From positions 434,001-498,000 of the forward strand of contig NZ_JAECRZ010000001.1 in the NCBI RefSeq assembly GCF_016019955.1: a DNA stretch of 64,000 nucleotides, given 5' to 3'. Below are positions 17,753-26,144 of this stretch, piece after piece. How positions within the stretch are numbered: the stretch's first letter is position 1; every line of letters begins with the position of its first letter. A program made the position numbers and the translations under genes. Below the pieces are notes generated by a model that did not search any database, was not told the origin of the DNA, and saw nothing but the letters and a program-made list of their open reading frames with translations. This stretch comes from Thiosulfatihalobacter marinus (GTDB lineage: Bacteria > Pseudomonadota > Alphaproteobacteria > Rhodobacterales > Rhodobacteraceae).

Positions 17753-19516
17753 ATGAGCCCGCCAGCAACGATTGATCCGCCGCTGTCAAGGCCGCAAGCC
17801 GCCAGTTGGCGCGCGCGCGCGGCCGTTCTGGTGCTGTTTGTCATTGCCGGGGTCACGATCTGGATCACCAACAGTCTGCTGACCGATCGCTTCACGCAGA
17901 ACACCCACAACCGGGCCGAATTGCGCCTGGCGTTGTATTCGGGAAACCTGTTGTCGGAGTTGCGCCGCAATGCCATCGTGCCGCAGCTTCTGGCCAAGGA
18001 CCCGGCGCTGATCGGTGCGTTGAACTCGGACGATTTTTCGCAATCGACCGCCCGTTTGATTTCCTTTGTGGATGAAATCGGGGCGGCGTCGCTGTTGCTG
18101 CTGGATGAGAGCGGCCGCGCGGTGGCGGCCACGGACCGCACGCGGTTGGGGGCCAATCATCGCAATGATCCGTTTTTCGTGAACGCGCTGCGGTCCAACA
18201 CCACGCTGTTTTCCGTCACCGAGGATCCTGCCGGGGCGAACAGGTTCACCTATTCGCGGCGCCTGGACAGTCAGGGCCAGGGAATTGGCGTGATTGTCGT
18301 GGAAGTGGACCTGCAAAAATTCGAACGCGCCTGGGCGGGGATTTCGGATGCCGTTTACGTGACCGACACTCATGGCAAGATCATCCTGGCCTCGGAGCCG
18401 CGATGGCGCGGTTTGACCGAGCCGGAGGCCATGGCGCGCCAGCCGGCGAAAGGCGCGATCGAGCGGGCCATCCAGGCGACCGCCGATTGGGCGCAGGTGT
18501 CGGCGGATGCCTATTTGCAGGGCGAAGCGGTCATGCGCAAGGATGTGCGCATTCCCTTCCGCGGCTGGCGGATGACTTCATTCACCTCCTATGCCGGAGT
18601 GCGCGAAAAGGTGAACGCGGTTCTTGCGCTGGAGATCATGGGCTTTGCCATCCTGCTGGCGCTGGCGTTTTATGTACTCAGCCGCAAGAGCGCGCTGCGC
18701 ATGGCTCTGTTCCAGAGGGAATCGGCGGAACTGCGCGCGCTGAACCTGCGTTTGCAGCGCGAGATCGCCGAGCGCGAACGGATGCAGGAGAGTCTGGCGG
18801 TGGCCGAGCAATCCCTGGCGCAAAGTTCGAAACTGGCGGCGCTGGGCGAAATGTCGGCGGCGGTGAGCCACGAATTGAACCAGCCGCTGGCAGCGATGAA
18901 AACCTATCTGGCGGGCGCGCGGCTTTTGTTGCGGCGCAACCGTGCCGAAGAGGCGCTGTCGTCGTTCCAGCGGATCGATGACCTGATCGAGCGCATGGGG
19001 ACGATCACCAAGCAGCTGAAAAGCTATGCGCGCAAGGGCGGAGACGATTTCGTGCCGGTCGACATGGCCGAGGCGCTGGCGTCGGCCCTGTCGATGATGG
19101 AGCCGCAGCTGCGCCAGCGCAAGGTGAAGATCAACAGGATCATACCCGATGCCCCGGTGCGGGTGATGGGGGACCGGGTGCGCATTGAACAGGTGATGAT
19201 CAACCTGTTGCGCAATGCATTGGACGCAACCGAAGGCACGGATGATCCCGAGATCGACATTATCCTGGCGGCCGGGGAAACGGCGACATTGACGGTGCGC
19301 GACAACGGATCGGGCATCAAGAATCTCGACGATCTGTTCGAGCCGTTCTTCACCACGAAACAGCCGGGCGACGGGGTTGGTCTTGGGCTGGCGATTTCCT
19401 CGGGGATCGTGAACGATCTGGGCGGACGGCTGACGGCGCGCAACGGTCAGGTGCGGGGGGCTGTATTTGAAGTGCAACTGCCTATCTTGAATGAAGACAT
19501 AGAAGCAGCGGAGTAA
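17753..19516 (+). CDS. dctB: Sensor histidine kinase, DctB-like
   Basis: A 587-residue inner-membrane sensor kinase. The first membrane helix covers about residues 18-38. A periplasmic double-Cache-like sensor region runs to about residue 290, and a second helix lies at about 295-315. A coiled-coil linker follows, then the HisKA box AAVSHELNQPLAAMK (His near 381). The HATPase domain has N-box NLLRNALDAT, G1 DNGSGI and GVGLGLAISSGI. Architecture and similarity match DctB, which senses C4-dicarboxylates such as succinate and malate and phosphorylates DctD. The start is taken at ATG 17753, because the open frame begins at a TTG at 17717 in weak context. The response regulator gene follows after four bases. 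Confidence 0.85.
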   Translation: MSPPATIDPPLSRPQAASWRARAAVLVLFVIAGVTIWITNSLLTDRFTQNTHNRAELRLALYSGNLLSELRRNAIVPQLLAKDPALIGALNSDDFSQSTARLISFVDEIGAASLLLLDESGRAVAATDRTRLGANHRNDPFFVNALRSNTTLFSVTEDPAGANRFTYSRRLDSQGQGIGVIVVEVDLQKFERAWAGISDAVYVTDTHGKIILASEPRWRGLTEPEAMARQPAKGAIERAIQATADWAQVSADAYLQGEAVMRKDVRIPFRGWRMTSFTSYAGVREKVNAVLALEIMGFAILLALAFYVLSRKSALRMALFQRESAELRALNLRLQREIAERERMQESLAVAEQSLAQSSKLAALGEMSAAVSHELNQPLAAMKTYLAGARLLLRRNRAEEALSSFQRIDDLIERMGTITKQLKSYARKGGDDFVPVDMAEALASALSMMEPQLRQRKVKINRIIPDAPVRVMGDRVRIEQVMINLLRNALDATEGTDDPEIDIILAAGETATLTVRDNGSGIKNLDDLFEPFFTTKQPGDGVGLGLAISSGIVNDLGGRLTARNGQVRGAVFEVQLPILNEDIEAAE

Positions 19517-19520
19517 ACGC

Positions 19521-20855
19521 GTGGCACAGGGTATGAAGATCGCCATTGTCGATGACGAACAGGACATGCGTCAATCCATCAGTCAGTGGCTGGCCTTGTC
19601 GGGATATGACACGGAAACCTTTGCCAGCGCCGAAGAGGCGCTGCGCGCGCTGGGGCCGGAATATCCGGGGATCGTGATCACCGACATCAGGATGCCGGGC
19701 ATGGACGGGATGCAGTTCCTGAAAAAGCTGATGGGGGCGGACAGTGCCTTGCCGGTGATCATGATCACCGGGCATGGGGATGTTCCCATGGCCGTCGAGG
19801 CGATGCGGGTGGGGGCGTTTGATTTCCTGGAAAAGCCGTTCAACCCTGACAACATGACCCGACTGGCCAAGAAGGCCGCCAACGCGCGCCGTCTGACGCT
19901 GGACAACCGTGCGCTGCGGCGCGAGTTGAGCGATGGCAGTCAGATCATGAAAAAGCTGATCGGTTCCAGCCCGGTGATGGAGCGCCTCAAGGAAGATATC
20001 CTGGATCTGGGGCAGGCGGATGGGCATGTTCTGATCGATGGCGAAACCGGTACCGGCAAGACGCTGGTGGCCCACGCGCTGCACGCGGTGGGCAGCCGGG
20101 CGGGCCGGAAATTCGTTCTGGTCAGTTGCGGCGCCTTTGCGGAAGAGGCGCTGTCGCGGCGGCTGTTCGGCCCGGTGATGCCCGAGGACAGCCATTTGCC
20201 CGCGATCGAAGAGGCGCGCGGTGGCACGCTGGTGCTGGAGGATATCGAGAGCCTGAGCGACACGTTGCAGGCCAAGCTGTTGAACGTGATCAACGAACAG
20301 GGCACGCCGGCCGAAACCCGGATCATCGCGATCTGCAACATGCAGGAGCAGGACCGTACCAGCGAGGACGCGCTGCGCGCGGATCTGTTTTACCGGCTCG
20401 CCGCGCTGCGCATTACCGTGCCGCCCCTGCGCCAGCGCGGCGAAGACATCCTGACGCTGTTCACCCGCCTGGGCGAGCAGTATGCCGAGGAATATGGCTG
20501 CGAAGCGCCCAAGGTCAGCGCCCAGGAGGCCGCACAGCTGTTGCAAGCGCCCTGGCCGGGCAATGTGCGCCAGCTGATCAACCTGGCCGAACGCTCGGTG
20601 CTGCAATCGCGCCGGGGCGGGGGAACGATTGCGTCGCTGTTGATGTCGGATCATGACGAGATGCAGCCGGTGATGACCACCGAGGGCAAACCGCTGAAGG
20701 AGTATGTCGAGGCGTTCGAGAGGATGCTGATCGACAATACCATGCGCCGGCATCGCGGCTCGATCGCGTCGGTGATGGAGGAGCTGTGCCTGCCGCGCCG
20801 GACCCTGAACGAGAAGATGGCGAAATATGGATTGCAGCGGGCGGACTACCTGTAG
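19521..20855 (+). CDS. dctD: DctD-like response regulator with AAA+ domain, lacking the GAFTGA loop
   Basis: A 444-residue NtrC-family regulator. The receiver domain has the phospho-acceptor Asp near 54 (ITDIRMPG). The AAA+ domain has Walker A GETGTGKT near 175 and arginine-finger text RADLFYRLAALR, and a Fis-like HTH lies at the C-terminus (SIASVMEELCLPRRTL). The sigma-54 contact loop GAFTGA is absent: the sequence runs RRLFGPVMPEDSHLP and then GGTLVLEDIESL, in which the Walker B acid pair also reads E-D instead of D-E. It may therefore not activate sigma-54 promoters. Rhodobacter capsulatus NtrC also lacks the loop and works with the housekeeping sigma factor. The start is GTG 19521, with GGAG six bases upstream. 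Confidence 0.85.
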   Translation: MAQGMKIAIVDDEQDMRQSISQWLALSGYDTETFASAEEALRALGPEYPGIVITDIRMPGMDGMQFLKKLMGADSALPVIMITGHGDVPMAVEAMRVGAFDFLEKPFNPDNMTRLAKKAANARRLTLDNRALRRELSDGSQIMKKLIGSSPVMERLKEDILDLGQADGHVLIDGETGTGKTLVAHALHAVGSRAGRKFVLVSCGAFAEEALSRRLFGPVMPEDSHLPAIEEARGGTLVLEDIESLSDTLQAKLLNVINEQGTPAETRIIAICNMQEQDRTSEDALRADLFYRLAALRITVPPLRQRGEDILTLFTRLGEQYAEEYGCEAPKVSAQEAAQLLQAPWPGNVRQLINLAERSVLQSRRGGGTIASLLMSDHDEMQPVMTTEGKPLKEYVEAFERMLIDNTMRRHRGSIASVMEELCLPRRTLNEKMAKYGLQRADYL

Positions 20856-21454
20856 ATGGAGGTCCGGATCCCGGGCGCAGCCGTCCCGGTCGGCCCCGCA
20901 GATGCGTGCCGCGGGCCTGGTGCCGGCGGGTCGGGAAATCGGGGCGACAAAACGGAGCGGCAACCGGCAGGGAAAAGGGGGCTGGCCCGGTGCGGGGGTG
21001 GTGCCGCGCCCTGGTTGCGCAAATGCGCGGCGCGCAGGGGGCCGCGCGCCCCGGGGCGGAGACGTTTCACCATTGTAATTCCCCTGCCTCTGGTCTTATG
21101 TAGTCAGACGGCAGGTGCGTATCGCGCCCTGCCGCATGAGTTTCGCTGGATCGTGACGTGCAAAGGGCCAGAAGCCGGCCGCCATGACCAGACCGATTAG
21201 GCCCTCAAACCGGGCCACTGAGACGCCGACGCGCGACTGCGCAAGGCAAGTAACAGGCGTAAAGACCAAGGTAATTGGCCCCTGCGTCGGAGAAGAAACG
21301 CGATGACGCGCGCGAATGAATTGACTGTCCGGGCAGAGGCCGCAAGCGGCCCTCGTGGACTCGCGCCGTACCTCGCTCAGACAAGACACCCCCTGCAATC
21401 CCTCCATCCCGGCCTTCCGGGACGCGCGCGATTGCGGCGGTGCATACGGATAAC
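20856..21454 (+). promoter_or_regulatory. Intergenic region and probable long 5' leader of rne
   Basis: This 600-base gap has no credible gene. A very GC-rich stretch with GGCGCGC/GCGCGCC pairing lies near 21030-21055. A possible promoter (TTGTAA at 21073, TATGTA at 21097, 18-base spacer) would give a leader of roughly 345 bases. Three good hairpins lie within it: CGGCAGG/CCTGCCG (21109-21134), GGCCG/CGGCC (21338-21351) and TCCCGG/CCGGGA (21407-21422). Long structured rne leaders mediate autoregulation by RNase E in enterobacteria. The same role here is inferred. Confidence 0.5.
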
Positions 21455-24403
21455 ATGGCTAAGAAAATGCTCATCGATGCCACCCACGCGGAAGAAACCC
21501 GCGTCGTGGTGGTGGACGGAAACAAGGTCGAGGAATTCGACTTTGAATCCGAAAACAAGCGCCAGCTTGCAGGCAATATCTATCTAGCGAAAGTAACACG
21601 GGTGGAGCCGTCGCTTCAGGCGGCGTTTGTCGACTATGGCGGAAACCGGCATGGTTTTCTGGCCTTTTCGGAAATCCATCCTGATTACTATCAGATACCG
21701 GTGGCCGATCGTGAGGCGCTGCTGGAAGAGGAACGCGCCTATGCCGAGTCGCTGAAGACGCGCGACGAGGACGACGAAAAACCGAAATCCTCGCGGTCCC
21801 GTTCGCGTTCGCGTTCGCGTTCGCGGTCCAAGAAGACCGAGGACACACCGACGGATTCGGCCAGGGAAACCGGTTCCGCCGCCGTTGCGGCGCAGGACTC
21901 CGGCAAAGCCGCCGACATTACGGGTATGGAAACCATCGATCTGAACGATGACGCGCCGGACGAGACCGAAGGCCTGTCGCCGATGGAACTGGTTGCGGAG
22001 ACGCCGGTGGAAGAACCGGCAGACACCGACGCGCTTGCGGTGGAAGACACCGCGCCGGAAGGCGAAGTGACCCCCGAGGCCGGGGCGGAGACGCCGCGCT
22101 CGGATGAGACATCCCAAGAGGAGCCCCAGGAAGAGGCGGTGTCCGGTGAGATGGCCGAATCCGAGGCTGAAGAGGCGGCTGAAGAGGCATCCGCGCCCGA
22201 AGAAGCGGACGCGGACGCAAAGCCCGCAGATGATGGCAAGACCATCGCGGCCAATACCGAGTCCGATGACGCGGTGGCGACAAAGGATCCCGATACCGGC
22301 GAAGAGACAGAGACAACCGCGACGGAAGACGCCGACGCCGACGCAGAGGCCGGCGGTGAAACGGACCGCGTGCACGCCCGGGGCGCGACAGCATCGGACA
22401 AGGATGACAGCATCGAATCCGTGGCCGAAGAGGATGACAGCGAAGACATTCGCCCCCCCCGCAAGCCACGCCCGCGCCGTTACAAGATTCAAGAAGTGGT
22501 CAAGGTGCGCCAGATCATGCTGGTGCAGGTGGTCAAAGAAGAGCGCGGCAACAAGGGCGCCGCTCTGACGACCTATCTGTCGCTGGCCGGGCGCTATTGC
22601 GTGTTGATGCCCAATACCGCGCGTGGCGGCGGCATCAGCCGCAAGATCACCAATGCCGCTGACCGCAAGAAGCTGAAAGAGATCGCTTCGGAAATCGAAG
22701 TGCCGCAGGGTGCGGGGCTTATCGTGCGCACGGCGGGCGCCAAGCGCACCAAGACCGAGATCAAGCGCGACTATGATTACCTCAAGCGCCTGTGGGAGCA
22801 GATCCGCGAACTGACGCTGAAATCCATCGCGCCGGCGAAGATCTATGAAGAAGGCGACCTGATCAAACGGTCGATCCGTGACCTGTACAATCGAGAAATC
22901 GACGAAGTTCTGGTGGAGGGCGAGCGCGGATACCGGATCGCCAAGGACTTCATGAAGATGATCATGCCGTCCCACGCCAAGAACGTGAAGAACTACCACG
23001 ATTCGTTGCCGCTATTCGCGCGGTATCAGGTGGAAAGCTACCTGTCGTCGATGTTCAACCCGACGGTACAGCTCAAGTCCGGCGGTTACATCGTGATCGG
23101 CGTGACCGAGGCGCTTGTGGCGATCGATGTGAACTCGGGCCGGGCCACCAAGGAAGGCTCGATCGAGGAAACCGCGCTCAAGACCAATCTGGAGGCCGCC
23201 GAGGAGGTGGCGCGCCAGCTGCGTCTGCGCGACCTTGCCGGGCTGATCGTGATCGACTTTATCGACATGGACGAGCGCAAGAACAACGCCGCCGTGGAAA
23301 AGCGCATGAAGGACAAGCTGAAGACGGATCGCGCCCGCATCCAGGTGGGCCGGATTTCCGGCTTTGGCCTGATGGAGATGAGCCGTCAGCGGCTGCGCCC
23401 CGGCATGATCGAGGCCACCACACAGCCATGCCCGGCCTGCCATGGCACCGGGCTGATCCGGTCGGAAGACAATCTGGCCCTGTCGATCCTGCGCCAGATC
23501 GAGGAAGAGGGCACCCGCCGCCGGTCTCGCGAGGTTCTGTTGACCTGCCCGGTGGCCATTGCCAATTACATCATGAACCAAAAGCGCGAACATGTGGCCC
23601 AGATCGAGGCGCGCTATGGTCTGTCGGTGCGGATCGAAGGCGATGTGCATCTGATCTCGCCCGAATTCACGCTGGAGAAGTTCAAGACGGCCACCCGTGT
23701 CGTGGCAGAGCCGACCGCGCCTGTGGTGTCGGTGGACACGTCGATCATGGATGAGATCGACGAACTGGACGCGGTCGAGGAAGCGGACGTGGTCGACGCG
23801 GCAGAAGACGCCGTGGAAGACGAGACCAAACCGAAGAAGCGCCGTCGGCGTCGTCGGCGCCGCAGCAGCAAGTCGTCCTCGGGATCTTATGAAAACGGCA
23901 GGGATGGGTCAGACAGCGATGAAGATTCGGGCGATGAGACCGCCGCTTCAGAGCAGGATGCGCAGCCCGAGTCTGAAGCAACATCCGAGGCCAGCCCGCA
24001 GGAGTCCGAGGAAAAGCCGAAATCATCCCGTTCGCGCAGCAGAAGTTCGCGAAGCCGGTCGAGTTCCAAGAAAACCGACGAGACCGTTGCGGCGGTAGAG
24101 GCCACGCCGGTTGCCGAACCTGCCGCACCGCAAGAAGAGGGCGCGTCCGCTGATGACGCCGAGGCGACCGCGCCGCAAGACATTGACGGGAGCGTTGCGG
24201 AGGAGGCCCCTCGGGCCCCTGTGACAGCGCCCGTCGCGGTGGAAGAGGCGGCGGCGCCGATTGAGGCCGAAATCGAGGCGGCTGCCGCACCCGAACCCGA
24301 GGAAGACACGGCGCAAGCTATGGATGACGCCCAGCCAGAGCCGCAAGCGCCCGCGGAACCGCCCAAGCCGAAACGGCGTGGCTGGTGGTCTGCCGGTCGA
24401 TGA
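21455..24403 (+). CDS. rne: Ribonuclease E
   Basis: Endoribonuclease and degradosome scaffold, 982 residues. Catalytic Asp558 (AIDVNSG) and Asp601 (VIDFIDMD) are 43 residues apart, as in the E. coli pair D303/D346. The zinc-link cysteines are 659 and 662 (CPACHGTG). All these sites are shifted by about 255 residues because the N-terminal S1 domain carries a long acidic, Glu/Ala-rich insertion (about residues 105-345), a feature seen in alphaproteobacterial RNase E. The C-terminal region (about 770-982) is disordered, with an arginine cluster KKRRRRRRRR, acidic stretches, and an end motif RRGWWSAGR. Serine-arginine repeats occur in both low-complexity regions. ATG 21455 is chosen because the first frame ATG (21440) lacks support. 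Confidence 0.96.
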   Translation: MAKKMLIDATHAEETRVVVVDGNKVEEFDFESENKRQLAGNIYLAKVTRVEPSLQAAFVDYGGNRHGFLAFSEIHPDYYQIPVADREALLEEERAYAESLKTRDEDDEKPKSSRSRSRSRSRSRSKKTEDTPTDSARETGSAAVAAQDSGKAADITGMETIDLNDDAPDETEGLSPMELVAETPVEEPADTDALAVEDTAPEGEVTPEAGAETPRSDETSQEEPQEEAVSGEMAESEAEEAAEEASAPEEADADAKPADDGKTIAANTESDDAVATKDPDTGEETETTATEDADADAEAGGETDRVHARGATASDKDDSIESVAEEDDSEDIRPPRKPRPRRYKIQEVVKVRQIMLVQVVKEERGNKGAALTTYLSLAGRYCVLMPNTARGGGISRKITNAADRKKLKEIASEIEVPQGAGLIVRTAGAKRTKTEIKRDYDYLKRLWEQIRELTLKSIAPAKIYEEGDLIKRSIRDLYNREIDEVLVEGERGYRIAKDFMKMIMPSHAKNVKNYHDSLPLFARYQVESYLSSMFNPTVQLKSGGYIVIGVTEALVAIDVNSGRATKEGSIEETALKTNLEAAEEVARQLRLRDLAGLIVIDFIDMDERKNNAAVEKRMKDKLKTDRARIQVGRISGFGLMEMSRQRLRPGMIEATTQPCPACHGTGLIRSEDNLALSILRQIEEEGTRRRSREVLLTCPVAIANYIMNQKREHVAQIEARYGLSVRIEGDVHLISPEFTLEKFKTATRVVAEPTAPVVSVDTSIMDEIDELDAVEEADVVDAAEDAVEDETKPKKRRRRRRRRSSKSSSGSYENGRDGSDSDEDSGDETAASEQDAQPESEATSEASPQESEEKPKSSRSRSRSSRSRSSSKKTDETVAAVEATPVAEPAAPQEEGASADDAEATAPQDIDGSVAEEAPRAPVTAPVAVEEAAAPIEAEIEAAAAPEPEEDTAQAMDDAQPEPQAPAEPPKPKRRGWWSAGR

Positions 24404-24410
24404 AGAACGC

Positions 24411-24440
24411 AACGCCGGGGTCTGCCCCGGCGTTTGCTTT
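24411..24440 (+). terminator. Rho-independent terminator of rne
   Basis: A perfect 10-bp stem, AACGCCGGGG (24411-24420) and CCCCGGCGTT (24425-24434), with a TCTG loop and then TGCTTTT. It lies eight bases after the rne stop and may also serve the convergent tusA-like gene. Confidence 0.85.
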
Positions 24441-24448
24441 TGGCGGGA

Positions 24449-24670
24449 TCAGCCTTTTTCCACGACAAAGACGATGTGCCCGTCTGCCTCGGTCATGTTG
24501 ATCAGGGTATGTCCGGCCTCGTTGCAGAAATGCGGTACGTCCACGATCGCAGCCGGGTCATCCGCCAGAAGCGTGATGCGCGTGCCCTGTGGCAAAGGCA
24601 TCATGCGTTTGCGCAGGCGCAGAACGGGCAGGGGGCACAATAGCCCGATGGCATCGATTTCCGTATCCAT
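24449..24670 (-). CDS. TusA-family sulfur carrier protein
   Basis: A 73-residue protein of the TusA/SirA fold. The family motif with the active cysteine is GLLCPLPVLRLRK, Cys near residue 12, after the first strand. A second cysteine (VPHFCNEAGH, near 49) precedes the C-terminal strand. TusA-like proteins pass persulfide sulfur in tRNA thiolation, molybdenum cofactor or sulfur-oxidation pathways. Which pathway applies here is not visible. The ATG at 24670 gives the natural MDTEIDAIGL start; the much longer open frame upstream to 24937 is not supported. It converges on rne and is divergent from the hydrolase-P450 pair. Confidence 0.88.
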   Translation of the reverse strand: MDTEIDAIGLLCPLPVLRLRKRMMPLPQGTRITLLADDPAAIVDVPHFCNEAGHTLINMTEADGHIVFVVEKG

Positions 24671-24929
24671 GGCAATGACATAAAAGCGCGCCGGTCGGCT
24701 GTCCACAGGGTTGTGGACATTTTGACGCCGTGACGCCGCAAGAGTGGCGTGGCGGGAGCGGATAAATTGTGCGACAGGTGCCGCATGTCTGGTGTCGTCC
24801 GTCATCGGAGACTTCCACCAAGGCGCACGCACGCGCGCAATCAAGATCCCGGCCTTGGCAATGATCGGTTCGCGGCATAATCTTGTCCAGGAAATGAGGT
24901 CGTCTGCCAACAAGGAAAGGGCAGGCAAG

Positions 24930-26144
24930 ATGGGCAAGAGCAGCCACAGGCAAGTGCGCCGCCGCCGGGTGTTTTACATTCCCGGCTATGATCCGATTCA
25001 TCCCAGACGCTATCGCGAACTCTATCGCAAGGAAGGCGCGGCGCAGGCCGCCATATCCGGCTATGAGGTGGCTCTGTCGGCCAAGACGCCGGGGGCCGGC
25101 CCCTATGGCTGGCATGTCGGTGCAAGGATGGACGGGACAGAAACCAAAGCCGATTTCGAGGTTCTGGTATGGTCGGACATCGTGCGCGACAGCATGGATC
25201 TGGGGATCGCGGCGACCTATCTGCAACTGGCGCGCACCGCCTGGACCTATATCGGCAGCGGCGCGCTGGGGCGGTTGATGCGGTTGCGCAAGGGGCCGGT
25301 GATTGCCGCGCTTTATCCGGTGGTGTTCCTGAGCGTGCAGTTGCTGGTGGCGTTGCTGGCGGCCTGGGGTCTGGGCAGTGCGATCGCGGCATTTCTGCCC
25401 GGTTGGATGGGGTTGGCCGGGCTGGCGGTGGTGCCGCCGATCCTGATGTGGTTTCGCAAGCAGGACAGCAAGTTTTTCGCCTATTACCTGATGCATGATT
25501 ATGCCTATTCGGCCGCCAGCAGGGGCGCCAATCCGCCCGAGCTGGAAGCACGAATTGCGGAATTCGCTGACCGTATCGCCGCGGCGTTCGAGGACGATGT
25601 GGACGAAGTGCTTGTGGTGGGGCACTCGTCGGGCGCGCATCTGGCCGTGTCGATCCTGGCCGATCTGATTCGGCAAGGCCGGGTGCCCGAAGATGGGCCT
25701 GTTTTGGGGTTCTTGTCGTTGGGGCAGGTGGTGCCGATGGTGTCCTTTCTGCCCGGGGCGTACCGGTTACGGGCCGATCTTGCGTTTTTGTCGGCACGCC
25801 GGGAACTGACCTGGGTGGATGTGACCGCGCCGGGGGACGGGTGCGCCTTTGCCTTGTGTGATCCGGTGTCGGTGACGGGGGTGGCGCCTGCGGACAAGCG
25901 CTGGCCGCTGGTGGTTTCGGCGGCATTCACCCAGACCCTGAGCCCGGAACGCTGGAAGGAACTGCGCTGGCGGTTTTTCCGGCTGCATTTTCAGTATCTG
26001 TGCGCTTTTGACCGCCCCGGAGATTATGACTATTTCCGCATTACCGCCGGGCCGGAAACGCTGGCGCAACGCTATGAGGGGCGCAAAGCCTCGGGGTCGC
26101 GCAAGCAGGACCCGGTGAACAAGTACCCGCAGGTGACACCATGA
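24930..26144 (+). CDS. Membrane-associated alpha/beta-hydrolase-like protein of unknown function
   Basis: A 404-residue protein. The N-terminus holds a strand and text VFYIPGYDPIHPRRYRELY, reminiscent of an oxyanion-hole segment. Two hydrophobic helices follow at about residues 125-180. The second half carries the nucleophile-elbow motif VVGHSSGAH (Ser near 235), typical of alpha/beta-hydrolases. No closer family is recognised. AAGGAAAGG about ten bases before ATG 24930 supports the start; earlier in-frame ATGs at 24744 and 24861 lack this. Its stop overlaps the ATG of the downstream cytochrome P450 by four bases (ATGA), so both are made from one message and may act on the same lipophilic substrate. 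Confidence 0.7.
   Translation: MGKSSHRQVRRRRVFYIPGYDPIHPRRYRELYRKEGAAQAAISGYEVALSAKTPGAGPYGWHVGARMDGTETKADFEVLVWSDIVRDSMDLGIAATYLQLARTAWTYIGSGALGRLMRLRKGPVIAALYPVVFLSVQLLVALLAAWGLGSAIAAFLPGWMGLAGLAVVPPILMWFRKQDSKFFAYYLMHDYAYSAASRGANPPELEARIAEFADRIAAAFEDDVDEVLVVGHSSGAHLAVSILADLIRQGRVPEDGPVLGFLSLGQVVPMVSFLPGAYRLRADLAFLSARRELTWVDVTAPGDGCAFALCDPVSVTGVAPADKRWPLVVSAAFTQTLSPERWKELRWRFFRLHFQYLCAFDRPGDYDYFRITAGPETLAQRYEGRKASGSRKQDPVNKYPQVTP

Noticed and set aside
21584-22999. Large minus-strand frames opposite rne
   Set aside because: They arise because the acidic, repetitive rne insertion reads as open arginine- or serine-rich frames on the other strand; no ribosome-binding sites or motifs.
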